Source of the DNA: Alectoria sarmentosa
Lineage: Eukaryota > Ascomycota > Lecanoromycetes > Lecanorales > Parmeliaceae
Reading direction: 5' to 3'
Length of the DNA stretch: 64,000 nucleotides
NCBI GenBank assembly: GCA_009733775.1
Contig: WOGZ01000139.1
Span: forward strand, 20,404 to 84,403
Shown piece after piece: positions 1-13,856 of the stretch. Made by a program: the position numbers and the translations under genes. The notes beneath the pieces were generated by a model. The model had not been told where the DNA came from. It made no database searches and saw only the letters and a list, made by a program, of their open reading frames with translations. Within the stretch, counting starts at the first letter, position 1; each line of letters opens with the position of its first letter.

Positions 1-3000
1 ATTAACTCGTGAGACGAGAATATTATTATTATCTCGATTAATAAAAAGATTTTTATCAAATGAAACATTTATAATAAATATATTATTATATTATAATTAT
101 TCGTCGAATAAAAAGATGAATGAATAACGCAATAATATATAAGCGAGATGTTAATATAAAACATTATATTTATCGTCACTTTAAATTTCAATCAAAACGT
201 TTTTCGTTTTAAACATGTTTAATAAATTATTTATATCGCTTTTTTAAACAATAATGATTTTATTTGAAATAAAACGATTATAAATGCGTGAATCATAATA
301 TTGTGAATTTTTATATAATAATTTATAATTTCATATAATTAAATCGATCTTTAATCTTTTAAATATCGTTTTGAGAATAATAATATAAAAATTAATACTT
401 TTAAAAAAAATTATTTTTCAATGAAATCATTATTTAATATTATCATAATAATTATATTTGACATAATTAATACAAAAAACGCGACCGAAAAAAAGTCATA
501 TCATATTATAAATTGTTTTTGAATGTTATTTATGATATAAATTTGATTAAAAACCGATTTCTCGTTCTTTAAAGACGTCAAAATAAACATATAAATAATA
601 ATCGCGTTTTATATTTTATATGTGAATAAAATAATCGAATAATTAATAATAATTTGTTATAAGGTTATTAAGACGACGTTATTATATTAAACGTTATAAA
701 CGCGATATTTCTTATATTTATCGATTAAAATCATGATATTAAATTTTAAAAAATATAAAATGTTATTAATATCACGCTCATTAAGATTAATGAAATTATT
801 TATATTTATTTTAATTTTATGATGCTCTTTATTCTCGCCCTGATCGTTTTTTTAATTATTATTTTATAAAAAATCTATTTCAAATATAACGATTTTAATT
901 TTATCATTATCACAATATCATTTAAATAATTCGTTTTTAAACGACGCCGCATCATATCGATCGCAAATTTGATTTATAAAATCGAAATTATATCGCAAAG
1001 ATTTTATAATGTATAAATAACGCGCAATGTAATTTATCGATTTTATTAAAGATTGAATAATTATCAAAAGAGAATTGAAAAGCGAATTTGAAAGAAAATT
1101 ATCAAAGAAGTCGATATTAAGAAAATTTATTGGTAAATCTCGCAATAAAGAATTTTTTTGCATCGATTAAAACATTTTTTGGTCGTTCAAAAATATAAAA
1201 GACGCGTCGTTGAATAAAAAAAAAGATGATAAGCGAGATAAGAAATGAGAACGCGTTTTGAAAAAATGAAAATCGATTGATTTGAAAAGAAGACGATTAT
1301 GAGAAAAAAAAATCTATTTTAATTCTTTTAACAAATCTTTCACATCTCTTTAAAATAATAATAATTGGTTTTTTAATGATAACTGATATTTTACCTCGAT
1401 TGTCGACGAAGAAAGACTCGTTTAAAAGACGACGTTTATACGCGTTAATACGAGCCTTAAAAGGGTGTTGAAAGACGATTACAATATTTAAGATCCTTCG
1501 TAATATAAAAATAAAACATATCAATAACAAATGTATTCATATTTATAATTAATTGAACGATTGATTAAATAATAAAAATATTACGCGTGGTTTCGCATTC
1601 AACAGATAAACAAATAAAACGAAAAAAAAATTGATCGATTTTGAATAGGTTTCATAAGACTTCAAAGTTGAATATTTGAACATTTATTCACTTCACAAAT
1701 ATTGAACCAAATATCGATATTTTTACGTCGTTAAAAAGCGCAAATCGAGTTTTAAAATTTACGAAATTATGAAGAAATTATGTTTTTAAAAGGATAAGAG
1801 ACAAAAGATGTAAGATTTTTATATACAAATTTTGATGAAACCGCTCGAGAGGCCTAAAGACGCTATTTTGACGCTATTTCAAAAAACGGATTCAGATAAA
1901 ATTTATGATTGATTGCATATACAAATTGAAGGTATTTTAACTCAGTCTTACATTATTTCTTTATATATACTAATAAAACGAATATTATTTAATTTAAAAT
2001 TAAAAACGCGATATTGCACGACAAAATCTTTATTAAACGTGAAATGTTGAAAATAAACACAGTTTATCGTTTATCGCGAAAATAATAAATTATTTATTTT
2101 GATCGTTAAGACAATCATGATTTTTCTTTAATTGTTAAAAGATTGAATAAAATTTCAATTTTTATAACGACGTTTTTTATTATTAAATTTGTTATTTCTT
2201 CGATCGTTAATTTTTTCATTTTTGAATTTATCATTATCATTATTATTGTTATTATTATCGTTATTTTTTTTATCGTCATCGTTATTAAAGTTATCATTAA
2301 AATTATTTTAACGACTTTTATCAAAAAATTAATCGCATTTCGTTTTAATATAATAATGTTTTTTGCAATAAATGCAATATTTAACGAATTTTTAAATGAT
2401 TTTATTATTAAAATTAAACGTAACGTTTTTTTAAGATTTAAAAATAATAATATATTTTGAAATTAAAGCGATAAAATGAAAAAAGCGTTAAACGGCGAAA
2501 ATAAAAATAAACTCTTAACGCTTAAAAAAGAAATTAATTATAATTCAAATAAATCGAATAATAACATATTTTAATGAATAAACTATTTCGATATTAATAT
2601 TATTTATAAATTTATGATTTTAAATATAATTAATAAAATAAACGTTATTCGTTTTAATCAAGTTCGTATAAAAAAGAAAAAGAAAAAAATTAATTTTTAA
2701 TCTCAATTTAAACGATAAATTAATAATATTATTATAAATGCTTTTGAAACGAATCATAAAATCAGTTATATCTTTATATTAATTAAGATTTAATTTAAAT
2801 AATTAACGATATAAATCATTAAGCGTATTAAAGTCTTTAAATTTATTATTTTTATAAATGATGTTTTATAAAATATGCGCATTAATCTCATTTTTATAAT
2901 TTATAAACAAATTGTTTTTAAATCGATTTTTGATGATATTAATATAAAATTCATATCATAAATCTCATTTAACTCGTTTTTTTTCGACGATATTAATCAT

Positions 3001-5986
3001 TATCGTAAACTCATTAAATGAAATATTTTCAAAAATGATAAATATAATAAAAATCTCATTGTATTTCATTTTAATGAACTTAATAAAACGTTATAAAGTA
3101 AAAAATTATCGCATTTTTCAAAATCATATTTAAAGATTTTCGAATTTTTTGAACTTTTTAATATAAAGCGAAAAATCGTTATTAAACTTCACGTCGACGA
3201 TTTTTTTAAATATAATAATAATTTTAATATATTATTAAGAATATAAAGAATTTAAATGTTAATAAAGAAATTGTATTCAATAAATTAAACGATAATATTA
3301 AAAAAATCTTCGTTGTTAATTAATTCGAAAAAAGATTCGTAAATAAAATTATCAAAAGTTATAATGTTATTAAATAGATAAATAAATATATAATCGCGTT
3401 TTTTACTTTTCAAGCGTGTTTTAAAATAACGATAAACTTTATTTAATATTTAATTATAAAAAGGAAAATCGCGTTTAAAAATGCGTTTTATTAATCGAGC
3501 TCTTTTAAATTAAACTCGAAATTCTTTTCAAAAAATGTTTAAAAATATAAAAAACGTAAAAATGCGAAGACGTTTAAATTTGTCTTAATTTATAAAAGAA
3601 AAATATTTAAAACGTTTAAATTTACCTCGACGAAAAGTGTGATTGATAAATATAATTAAATCTTTTAATAATTCAAAATCAAAAGAAATATTTAAGAATC
3701 TTTTATATTTTTTTTAAATTACAATTAATATTAAAATCGTTAATATAATAGCAATTATAAATATAATTAAAATCGTGTTTTGCGACGAAATGCTCGTTGT
3801 TATAAGCGATTTATTATCTTTATTAACTTTAATTTGATATTTCGTTAAAAACGATTTAATAATTAATGTTTTAATAACAATCGCGAGCAGAATTTGCAAT
3901 ATATTTGCGATTTCTTTTCATTTATTATAAATTTCATAAACAACGAAATAACATTATTTAATAACGTTTAATCGATTAATGAAAATAACGCGCGTTTGAT
4001 TAAACTTAATCTCAACTCGTTTATTTTTTAAATTAAGAATTATAATATAAATTTATAAAATCAAACGATTATTTAAAAAGTTATTCGATTATTACGTTAT
4101 AAATATAATTTATCGCTCAAAAATTGAAATTAATAAATGATTAATTACAATTTTTTGAAAAAAAATTGCAGTTAACGTTTTATTAACGCTTTACGATTTA
4201 TTATTTACGATTATCACATAAATAAATCGCTGAATTGAATTAAATATATGTTTAAAATACGATTTGTTAATATAAATAATCACGTGTGATGAATAAATTC
4301 AAAAAAGTTATTGTGAAATGAATAATTACTTTATTATTTAAATTTTAATATTACGATTTAATTTTCAATTGTACGCTTAATTAATGAGTTAATAAATAAT
4401 AAATGAATAATTAAATCAACGAATGTTTTACGATTTCGAGCTCATAATTTATTAAAAGTAAATAAAACATTCAATTTATTAAGTAATTTGTAATAAAGCA
4501 TTTGAATACAAAATATGTTAAGTCTCGACAAATCTTTCTTGTTTCGATAAACCTTTCATATTTCAAATAACTAACACACTTCAACAGTCACGATCTATTT
4601 TTAAAAACTTAATATATATATTTCGTTTTCATTAATCAGTCAAGACAGATAAGTCTTCGATTAATTCATTTTCGAATTATTTGTTTAACATTTATCGAAA
4701 GTTTGTTTAAAGTCTGTCGAAAATTCATTAATTATTTTTTGAACAATTATTAATAATTTTCAAATAACTTTCAACATTTCTTTAATATTATTTCGTAAAT
4801 TTTGTAAATATACGTTTTTAAAAAATTTTTAAATTATATAATTTTATAATATATTATCTTTAAAAATTATTTATTATTATCTTTTAAAATTTATATTTTA
4901 AAATTTTAAAACGTTGATATTTATTTAAATATACGTTTATCGAATTTTAAAGTTAGTTTCCGCTAGCGTAAATTCTATATTCGAACATTTCATTAACTAA
5001 AAATTATATTAAATATATATTCAATAAAGTATACAAAAAAACTACATATTGATAATTCTCGATAGGTTGTTAACAGATTTTATCGACTGACTTGTTATTG
5101 ACCAGAAATTTTACGCTCGCGTTGTTACTTTAAAATAATTCGATGTGAATCTTTGAACAAATTGCGAGATAGTTTTCTAAATTGAAGACCTAAATTTAAT
5201 ACGTCTTAATTGCGATTTTTGCGAATTCTTTTACAATTTGTTTATAAAAGTAATCGCGTATTTAATTTCAGAAAGTACTTATATAATCGACGTTTTAACA
5301 TCGTGTAATATCTTTATTTTATAAAAAGAGACTTGAGAAAACTTTTCTTTATAATTATTATTATCGAGAATTATCGCGAAGATTCTCGCGAGACGCTAAT
5401 TCGATTTAAAAATATATACGTCGAATGAATATAAACTTATATGTATATTAAATATTTAGAAGATATAAGCGTAAAAGTAGTATTAATAAAGTATGAAATA
5501 AAAATAATATTAATTATTTTCGATAAACTTTTAACAGATTTTCAGTATTTTATATCGATTAATTTATTATTATTTTGTAATTTTGCGTTCGCTTAGTTAC
5601 TTTAAAATATATTAATTAAAAAATTCAGTTATAGAAATAATATAATAGCATCAAGACTTTCGAAAAATTTAATTATTACAATATTCAAAGTCGACTTAAA
5701 TATCTTTATTCGATAAAAAATTTAAAAATTTAAGTTAATTGTATACAAAATATACGTTAAATGTAATAATTAAACGAGTTTTCAAAACATTAAAGCGACA
5801 TTCGAGATACTTTATTTAATTTTTAATTTAAGACAATAATCTTAATTTTACGTGAGTCGTTTTAGCATTTTAAGCATTTATGATAATTATATCTTAATTG
5901 TTAAAAAAAGTTAACAACTTTTTTATAAAAAGTTTATATAATATTAAGCTTTACGATTATATTAAATTTTTTTTTTTTAATTTAAA
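1..5986. other. AT-rich RIP-type block, no identifiable gene
   Basis: This stretch is overwhelmingly A and T, and the remaining C and G sit largely in CpG pairs. The open frames in it are short and rich in Ile, Lys, Asn and Phe, as expected when RIP converts repeats to A/T. I could not recognise reverse transcriptase, integrase or LTR ends here, although the composition matches the proven retrotransposons to the right. It is most likely older or more heavily mutated transposon DNA. A small pair of direct repeats near 5.0-5.6 kb is listed separately. Confidence 0.7.
5023..5612. repeat. Pair of diverged direct repeats, possible small transposon copies
   Basis: Positions about 5023-5140 and 5485-5612 align. 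Both contain AATAAAGTAT, then a segment with AACAGATTTT, and both end in a GCG-containing stretch followed by GTTACTTTAAAATA. Around copy 1, CGCTAGCGTAAA (4961-4972) and TTTACGCTCGCG (5110-5121) form an imperfect inverted pair, and a weaker version surrounds copy 2. This could be two MITE-like elements or fragments of one LTR. The alignment is by eye and contains indels. Confidence 0.35.
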
Positions 5987-5991
5987 GCTAT

Positions 5992-6167
5992 TGTAGCGGT
6001 AACATAATATTCATCGATGATGTGTAAATTAATTTATTCTTTCTTACAGAAATTAGCTACATATGTGCTTGCCGCAAGGTACTTGCTAAACAGACACAGT
6101 TGCTAAGCGAATCAGGTATCTAAACAAGATAAGTGCTCGACACCCATATATGCTTGACACCGTGACA
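5992..6167 (-). repeat. 3' LTR of element 1
   Basis: This is the left copy of a 176-bp LTR. Compared with 13055-13230 by hand there are 26 differences: 25 transitions and one transversion, with no indels. In 20 of the transitions this copy keeps C or G where the right copy has T or A, so it is the less mutated copy. On the minus strand it begins TGTCACGG and ends ACCGCTACA. Confidence 0.9.
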
Positions 6168-8901
6168 ACATCGCCACAGACAGAAAGAATACATAACGAT
6201 CTCATTAGGTATCGACTCATAATAACAATAACTCATTGCGAAAAGCTTCATCCATAACCATGCTATCATATCAACATTGATTCATTTCTCATTAATCTAT
6301 TTTCGCTGCGAAAACCTTTTACAATATCATTAACGTCATTTTTTATTATCGTTATTTCTATAATTTTGAAAACTTCCTTTATCAAATCGAAAAAACATCG
6401 ATTTAACATAAATTATTGTCTGATAATCAAAATTATTATAATAATAAACGTTGATTTCGACGAAATGTTGATGTAAACATAATGTTTATTGATGTAATTA
6501 TCATAATAAATATTCTAATAACGATAACATGCTATTCTACAAAAAACTTTAATAAATGAAATTCAATAATTAAAGCTTGCTTTGCGAAAGCTTATAATAA
6601 AATCATTATAAAAAATGTTATAATAATAAGATTGTTTTATAATAAAGATTACAAAAATGTTATAATAACAAGCTTGTTTTATAACGAAAATATTTGCGAC
6701 GACGTTATTTCTGCTTTATATTCTTATATCAAATTTATAACATTATTCAAATATTTGACGTTATATCATATATCGTATTTCGAATCATAATCTTATCATT
6801 TGATTAAATATTCTATCGATTCATCTTTGTCTCAACGATAAATACGTTTATTTAATAATCTTTTCAACACGTAAAATTTAATCTTTTTAATATCTTTTTC
6901 GATAAACATCGATTTCGAATGTTCAAATATTGAACGTCGAAAAAAATTAAATCTTGATGATGACTTTAATTGAACAAATGAAAACACAAAATGTATACGT
7001 TAATGAAATAATATGTTTAAACGATAAATTTGTTTATTTATTTTATCGAATATTTCGAAAGATTTCATATATTATTGATCAAATTTAACGTTAATAATTA
7101 AAATAAAATAATCATAATATAATTTGAGAAAGATCTTATTATTCTTTTTAAGATATATAAATTGATAATAACGATTATAATGAAACTTTTGATTCATTTA
7201 CATAAAATTAATAACATCGATAACGTCGATTTTAATAAGTTTGAATTATTATAATAAATTTATTATAATTATCAAATTTAATAATTTATTAAATTTAAAT
7301 TCGTATGTTAATTCATTGAGCGTTTTCGTTATTATTAATAATAATAAATTGTTAAAAAATGTTTATAAACGTAATAACATCTTCGATTAATTAATAAATT
7401 TATTAAAAATATAAATATAAAAGCGCAAAGCGATCTCAATAATCTGATTGATTCGTTCGTTATTATCATTAATTTGAAAATAATATGTCGTTGAATATAA
7501 TAAATCGACTCTTAATCGCTTAAAGATAATCTTTCATAATTCGATAAAAAACTTTAAATCGCGATCGATAAAAAAAATTATTAATAAACCTCAATTTATT
7601 ATATTAAAACCATTTAATAATGCGATAATTTAATTTATTGTTTTTCATATTGATTTATTAAATATCGTCGTAATTTTTTTCGTGAATTTATTAATCATTA
7701 ATATAACACAATTGAAGTTTTCGAATAAAAATAATATTATGATAAAATCAAACGTTAATGTATGAAATGAAATAAACGAATTTTAAATAGATTAAAAAGC
7801 GTTATAAAGACGATGTTGTCGAATTTAAAAAATCAAGCATTAAAAATAATGTTTAATATATTCTTATAATAGACGTGCTAGATCATAAATATATTAAGAT
7901 TTCGATATGATTTTATAACATTTTTCAAAATTTAAATGATCTTCATTATGAATAATATCGAACATTTTTTTGATAATAAATTGAGATATACATAAACGTT
8001 TTATGTTTATAAATTTATCGACGTGAAAAATGAGCTCGTCATTTATTTTCCCGCGAATAAAAGATAATATAACGATCTCATCATTATTGAATTTCTTTTT
8101 TATAATTATTTTATCATTAAGAATTTTGATAATTTTCGTTTATTTATCGTCTTTAACATAAATCTTTATTAAACGAATACGAAAAATATTATTTATTTAT
8201 ATTTAAATAAAAGAGTAATTATAATCAATATGTAATGCATTAAATTCGAAATAATTCTTAAATATAATTGCGTAAAGCTTTTGCGAAATTAAGCGTGATA
8301 AAATATTTAACATTATATGTTTTTTATTAAATTTATATCTTATCTCGAATCGAAATTGTCGAAAAAATTAAAAAACACGTATCAATCGAATATTTATACG
8401 AATAATTGAAATAATGAAAATAATTGACGATTGCTTTATAATATCGACGATAACGAAATAATCGATTTAAATGATAATGAAATGTTTATAAGATTTTATT
8501 ATATGTTTAATCTTTTTTATTGTTTATACAAATTCAACGATCTTTAATTTAATTGATTAATAGTTCTTCTCGATAATAAACAATTCTCTCGATAAAAAAA
8601 GAATCGTTTTTATAATAATTTTTATTGATTATTTATCAAGCGATATTTCATAATTCTTCTTAATATGAAAGATTTATACGCCAAATTCATTTTTCGAAAC
8701 ATTCAAATTTATTCACATTATTTTATCGAGATCTTAATATATCAAAGTGATTTGTTTATATAAAACTTTTTATAAATTTTCGAAATTAATTTTTTTCAAT
8801 GCGATAAATTCGTCAAGTTTATATTTTGAGACAAACGCATAATGAAAATTATTTTTAAAAAATGTTTATTTGAATAACGACGTTTTTAATGTTTAAAATA
8901 A

Positions 8902-9204
8902 TTATGTTAATTGAGCATAATAATGAACGTTATTGCGAAAATAATTTGTTAAATCGAGATAATATTCGAAACCTTTTAAAATCATTAAATATTTAATTGT
9001 TTTGATAATTTCAAATTTGTTTTCAATTATAAAAAATCTCATAAAATTCATACGACGTTTAAATAAATTAACATTTGAATAATCGAAAAAGGTTTTAATC
9101 GACGAGATTGAAATATTATGTTTCATGAATAATTCAAATAACGATCATAAATTGAAAAAATGCTTTATCAAAAACTTCGCTCTTATAACAACATCGTCGA
9201 TATA
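8902..9204 (-). pseudogene. Reverse transcriptase remnant of element 1
   Basis: Minus-strand translation gives the Ty3/gypsy palm region. The catalytic box YIDD is intact at 9193-9204 and is followed by a stretch ending FELFMKHN. Downstream, the open frame carries EYYLDLTNYFRNNVHYYAQ, which matches the conserved end of the gypsy polymerase domain (family form: YLGLTGWLR..YYAQL). A stop codon interrupts the frame between the YIDD box and the start of the 8902-9126 open frame. It is non-functional, and its value is in fixing the orientation of the element. Confidence 0.8.
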
Positions 9205-12200
9205 AATTTTAATAAAGATTTTCATAGATCATAAAATATTATTAATTTAACGTTGAATATATGTAATCGAATTCATACACTTTATAATAAAAACGTTGAA
9301 AGTTTTTTGTTCACGATGTGATATTATCGTTAACATCTTTCGAAAATTTAAATGAATGCGTCATTAATAAAAAAATGATATAACGTTTATAACAATTATA
9401 TAAATGCATTTTAATAAGCGATTTATTATTTCAAATTATAAAGGCACGAAATACACGTTCGATATTATCAAATTATTAAAACCTCGAATGTCGATTATTA
9501 CTCGATCCTTTTTATTATCATTTGATAAAGACTTTCAAATCATAAAGATTAAATAATTAAATGAGATTATTTAAATTATATATTCAAGGCGACCTTATTG
9601 ATACATTTCATTGAAAATTTTATTAATAACATCGCGATCACGTTGATTAAGAGAATAAACTTTGATTTTGTTAAATTGTAATCTATTTTGTCAATTATCT
9701 CATAATATGATTTTCATTTAATCATTCTTCGATAAATCGATAAATTTCTCGTTTTTTTAAATCGATAAAATTTTTGTTATAAAATCTGTTAACGACAACC
9801 TTATTAATGTATTTTTATATATCATCACGTCATTAAATAATCGTGTCTCTTTGACATCTTAAATCGTTATTAAAAACTTTTGTTTTGATATAAAATTCAT
9901 TGTGATAATTAAGAAATTCGATTTTGATAAAAATTTAACTATGATAAATGAAATATTAAATGTTATTATCGTAATAATGATAATAACCTTTTTGATTTAA
10001 TTAATTTTTATAAAAAACTTTCGCAAAAATTATTCGACGAAGAAAACGTTTTCGTAATCAAATTTAAATAAAATATCAAATTTGATTTTTTTGAATATTT
10101 TCACGATACGATCGATGTCGTTTTTAACAAATTTTTTATACATTTTGATATCGATCAAGTGTGCGTGAAACGTGATTTTAATATAAATGATAAACTCGAA
10201 TAAAAAGTCTTTTATAATTAATATATTCTCGATTATTATTATAAATATAAAACATTTTAATCGAAATAATATGATTAATGTATTGCGAGCATAAATTGCT
10301 CGACGAATATATTGATTATTTCATTAACGATAAAAAATGTTAATTATAACATCGCAATTGTTAATAAAAACCTTATTTTTGTTAATGTTTATCACGATTT
10401 ACTTTAATCCGACAATGTTATTTTCAATAAAAATATATGTTTTGAAATCGTTGATTAAATAAATCTTTTTGATAATGCGATATAATATCTTTATATCATC
10501 TTCTTTAACGTTAAAAACGTATATCAATATTAAAACATATTAATTCGTTTTATGCATAATTACATTTAAATCTTTAATATAAAATGATTTCGATATTATT
10601 TTAATTTTCATTTTAAAAAATAATCGTAATAATCATAATTTATTTGTTAAAATAACGTTATAATCGATGTAAATCTTCTTCTTAATAACGATTAATAATA
10701 ATTTAATAAATATATAAACATAATTTCAATTATGAAAAATTAATTTTATGTCGATATTAATACGATTTATAATATTAAATTTAACGATCTCGATTAAAAA
10801 AGCATTCGTCGTTGTGATTATTTATTTATGCTTTAATATCGACGATTTGATTGTTTACATAACACGTAAATTGTTAACGAAAGACTTTTATAAACATATT
10901 AAACAATTTTATCGTAAATGTTTATAAAGTTTCGATTTTGATTTGAATAATGCATTGCAATTTCGATAAGATGTTTTTATATTTATAAACTTTATAAATA
11001 ATTCTTTCGATTAATTTTCGTTATTATAATTAACGTATTTCTCTTTTAAATACGACTTTTTATCGTTTTAATAAAATTCTTGCTCATTATATTATTTTTA
11101 TTAAAAAATAAAATCATTATATTAATTAATCTTCTTTTCATTCATAATAGCTTGATAAATCGTAACCTTAAACCTGATATTTTGTCATAATTATCGATTT
11201 TCATAATCTTGATTTTCGAACCTTCGAAACCTTTGACCTTATTCAATTTGAGAAAAACGATTATTCGATAACGTCAAATTTGACTCGCTTGATGAATCGA
11301 TAATTTATAAAAATGAACGTTATATAAATGATAACGTTTATAACGAAAAACGAGATTTATAACGAGAATTTAATTAATTGTTATACTATTGCGATTAATA
11401 AACATTTTGTTCATAATTATTATCATTATTGTGAAATCGATAAGAAAAAGATTATTAATTATACGATTGACGACCGTATTGTTATTATTATTCATAAATT
11501 GTTAACCTTGATTTGATTATTGCGAAAAGCTTTTAAAAGCTTATCGTTACGATTGTTGTTGTTGATTTGAAAACCTTTAATTATATGATTTAAAATTAAA
11601 CTCAAATCAAGCATTCTTTCTCATCTTCAAAAATTATTTAAAGTTTATTATAATCATAATAAGCGAAGGCGAATTTATGAAAATTCGTAATTTTGTTATA
11701 ATGTCTTGATGAGCAAATGTAAATTAATTAAAAATAACGTCGATGTTAATAAACTTGATATGTTTAATGATAATTTGCATATAATTGAATAATTCTCATT
11801 TAAAACGAGCATCGATAATATTATATTTTTCAAATATAAAATATAATAATGTTATTTCAAATAATTTTTTGAATCTATTTAATAATGCATTATATCATTT
11901 TTCGATATCTTTAAAATCATTTTTGAGATTCGTTTTTTTTAAATTAAAAAGCTTTATCGTATATTATTTCAATATCGAATTTTTTATATTGATGTTAAGG
12001 TTAATTTTTATCAAAGCATCATTTTTGATAATAATGATGTTTTTAATACGCTCAACGAATAAAATAATGTTTTTAAAATATAAATTTTTGCCGATCGTGA
12101 TAATCTCATTTTCATCATATAACTTATCGAAATGTGAATCAAAATAATTTAGATTTATAAGATTTCATTTATTCGACGATGTCGAAGTAATTGTTTAATT

Positions 12201-13054
12201 AAATACTTTTTATGAATTTGACGAATTTAACGAATTTAATAAAGAAATAACATTTGAAACATCGATTAAATCTTGAAGAGCAATTTATTGTTATTGTATA
12301 AAACCCGTATTTTAATAATTTCGTGAATTGTCGATATTAATCATATCGACGTTTATTTAAAGTTCGATAAATTGAGAATAAATTGTTTTTTCAATTGACG
12401 TTGTTGTTATAATAGACGATTTTGACGAGTTATCGTTTTCGTGATTATCGTGATTATGTAAAAACTTTAATAATAATGATTACAACAGCTCGATAAATTA
12501 TCGAATGTCTTTAATAAATATAATAAGAATTTTTCTAAAAATTGATTTATTAACAAATTAATCGATTAAAAAGTATAAAATAAGCTCGAGAGAGCTTAAT
12601 CGTGAAATAACTCTATATTCAACGTCGATAATTGTTTTTTTAATAAGTTCGATTGATTTAGGGTGATAAATTATAATGTAATTGATAATCTCGTTTATAA
12701 AAGACTTCACGAAGTTTATAAATTCGTGATTAAATCGAATAAAATCTTTGATTTGATAAACAAGCTTAATAATATAACGCTTTATAAAATAATAACGTCG
12801 TCGACTTATAATATGTTTATTAACTTAGGTAATTATGTTTTTAAATTAATAGCGTGATTGCTTAACAAGCTTTTTGAGATGTTTGTTAAAAACTTCTAAA
12901 GACGTAATAAAGAATAAATTATCGTTATAAACTTTTATAAATAAAGATTTCTGTAGGCATAATAAAGCGAAGAAATATGCTATTACAACATGTGATGAAA
13001 AACTTTTAAATCATTCGATAGTTAATTGATATCGAATAAGTATTATTATTATAT

Positions 13055-13230
13055 TATAGCGATAGCATAATATTCATCGATGATGTGTAAATTAATTTAT
13101 TCTTTTTTACAGAAATTAGTTATATATATGCTTGTCGCAAGATATTTGCTAAATAGACACAGCTACTAAGCGAGACAGATACCTAAATAAAATAAGTGCT
13201 CAGCACTCATATATGCTTGATATCGTAATA
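13055..13230 (-). repeat. 5' LTR of element 1
   Basis: This is the right copy of the 176-bp LTR and is followed directly by the duplicated target GCTAT. It is more AT-shifted than the left copy: the terminal TGTAGC of the left copy is TATAGC here, and GTGACA is GTAATA, all by transitions. Confidence 0.9.
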
Positions 13231-13301
13231 GCTATATTAACTTAATACGATAATACGAAAAGTTAAAAAGAAATCGATAAAGTTAATTATCAGAAACTTA
13301 A

Positions 13302-13511
13302 TGAGTGTGCAATAACTTATATTAATAATATATAAAAAATACTATTTATGAAGAGTAATTACAAAAGACGACATTATAAAAAAAATGCGCACTCGTTAAA
13401 GCGCTAAGTCGGATCGAGATTAGCGCAAACATGAAAGACATATCGAGCATATCGGGTATATCGAATATTGCTATAAATGTGACATAGGCATATAAAAAAG
13501 AAATTATGACA
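13302..13511 (-). repeat. 3' LTR of element 3
   Basis: This 210-bp sequence aligns without gaps to 27010-27219, and the differences I see are transitions. On the minus strand it starts TGTCATAATTTC and ends GCACACTCA. The polypurine tract is directly adjacent inside the element. Confidence 0.88.
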
Positions 13512-13620
13512 TTACTCTTCTTCTCAAAATCGAAACTTTTGCGACGATGATAAATCCTTCTTCTCGAAACGCGTGTTTAAACGTATATAAAATAACGTTC
13601 TTAATTGTGATGACTCAATA

Positions 13621-13856
13621 TGTCACGACAAGCATGTAAGATGTCAAGTAAATAACTTGATAAGGTACGTACTTGCTTGACAAAATACGTGATCTGGCGA
13701 AGTACCTGCCTTATCACTGAGCTTTGTCTATCAAAAAAATATCTTAACAAGATTCTTAACTCAGCATAATAAATAATCAGATTTCTAAATAATAAGAATT
13801 AAGCTTCATACATCACACAATGCATATATGTTTTTATTATAACATTTATCATAATA
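13621..13856 (+). repeat. 5' LTR of element 2
   Basis: This 236-bp LTR begins TGTCACGACA. By hand alignment to 20535-20770 there are 39 differences, all transitions, with no indels. In 30 of them this copy keeps the C or G and in 9 the other copy does. Confidence 0.92.

Larger units (their letters stand above)
5992..13230 (-). mobile_element. RIP-mutated Ty3/gypsy LTR retrotransposon (element 1)
   Basis: The element is 7239 bp long and bounded by two 176-bp direct repeats (5992-6167 and 13055-13230) in the same orientation. The target duplication GCTAT is exact at 5987-5991 and 13231-13235. Read on the minus strand the LTR starts TGTCACGG and ends GCTACA, giving the usual TG...CA ends. A reverse transcriptase remnant on the minus strand (about 8900-9204) sets the orientation, so the 5' LTR is the right-hand copy. 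In-frame stops are everywhere and no intact gag or pol remains. About 36 bp upstream of the 3' LTR resembles the equivalent region of element 2, so the two are probably related families. Confidence 0.9.

Noticed and set aside
2143..2460. Open frame of 105 codons in the left AT block, almost all Ile, Val, Phe and Thr
   Set aside because: It is a translation of an AT/TTA-rich tract. The opposite strand is open too, and there is no domain or coding bias.
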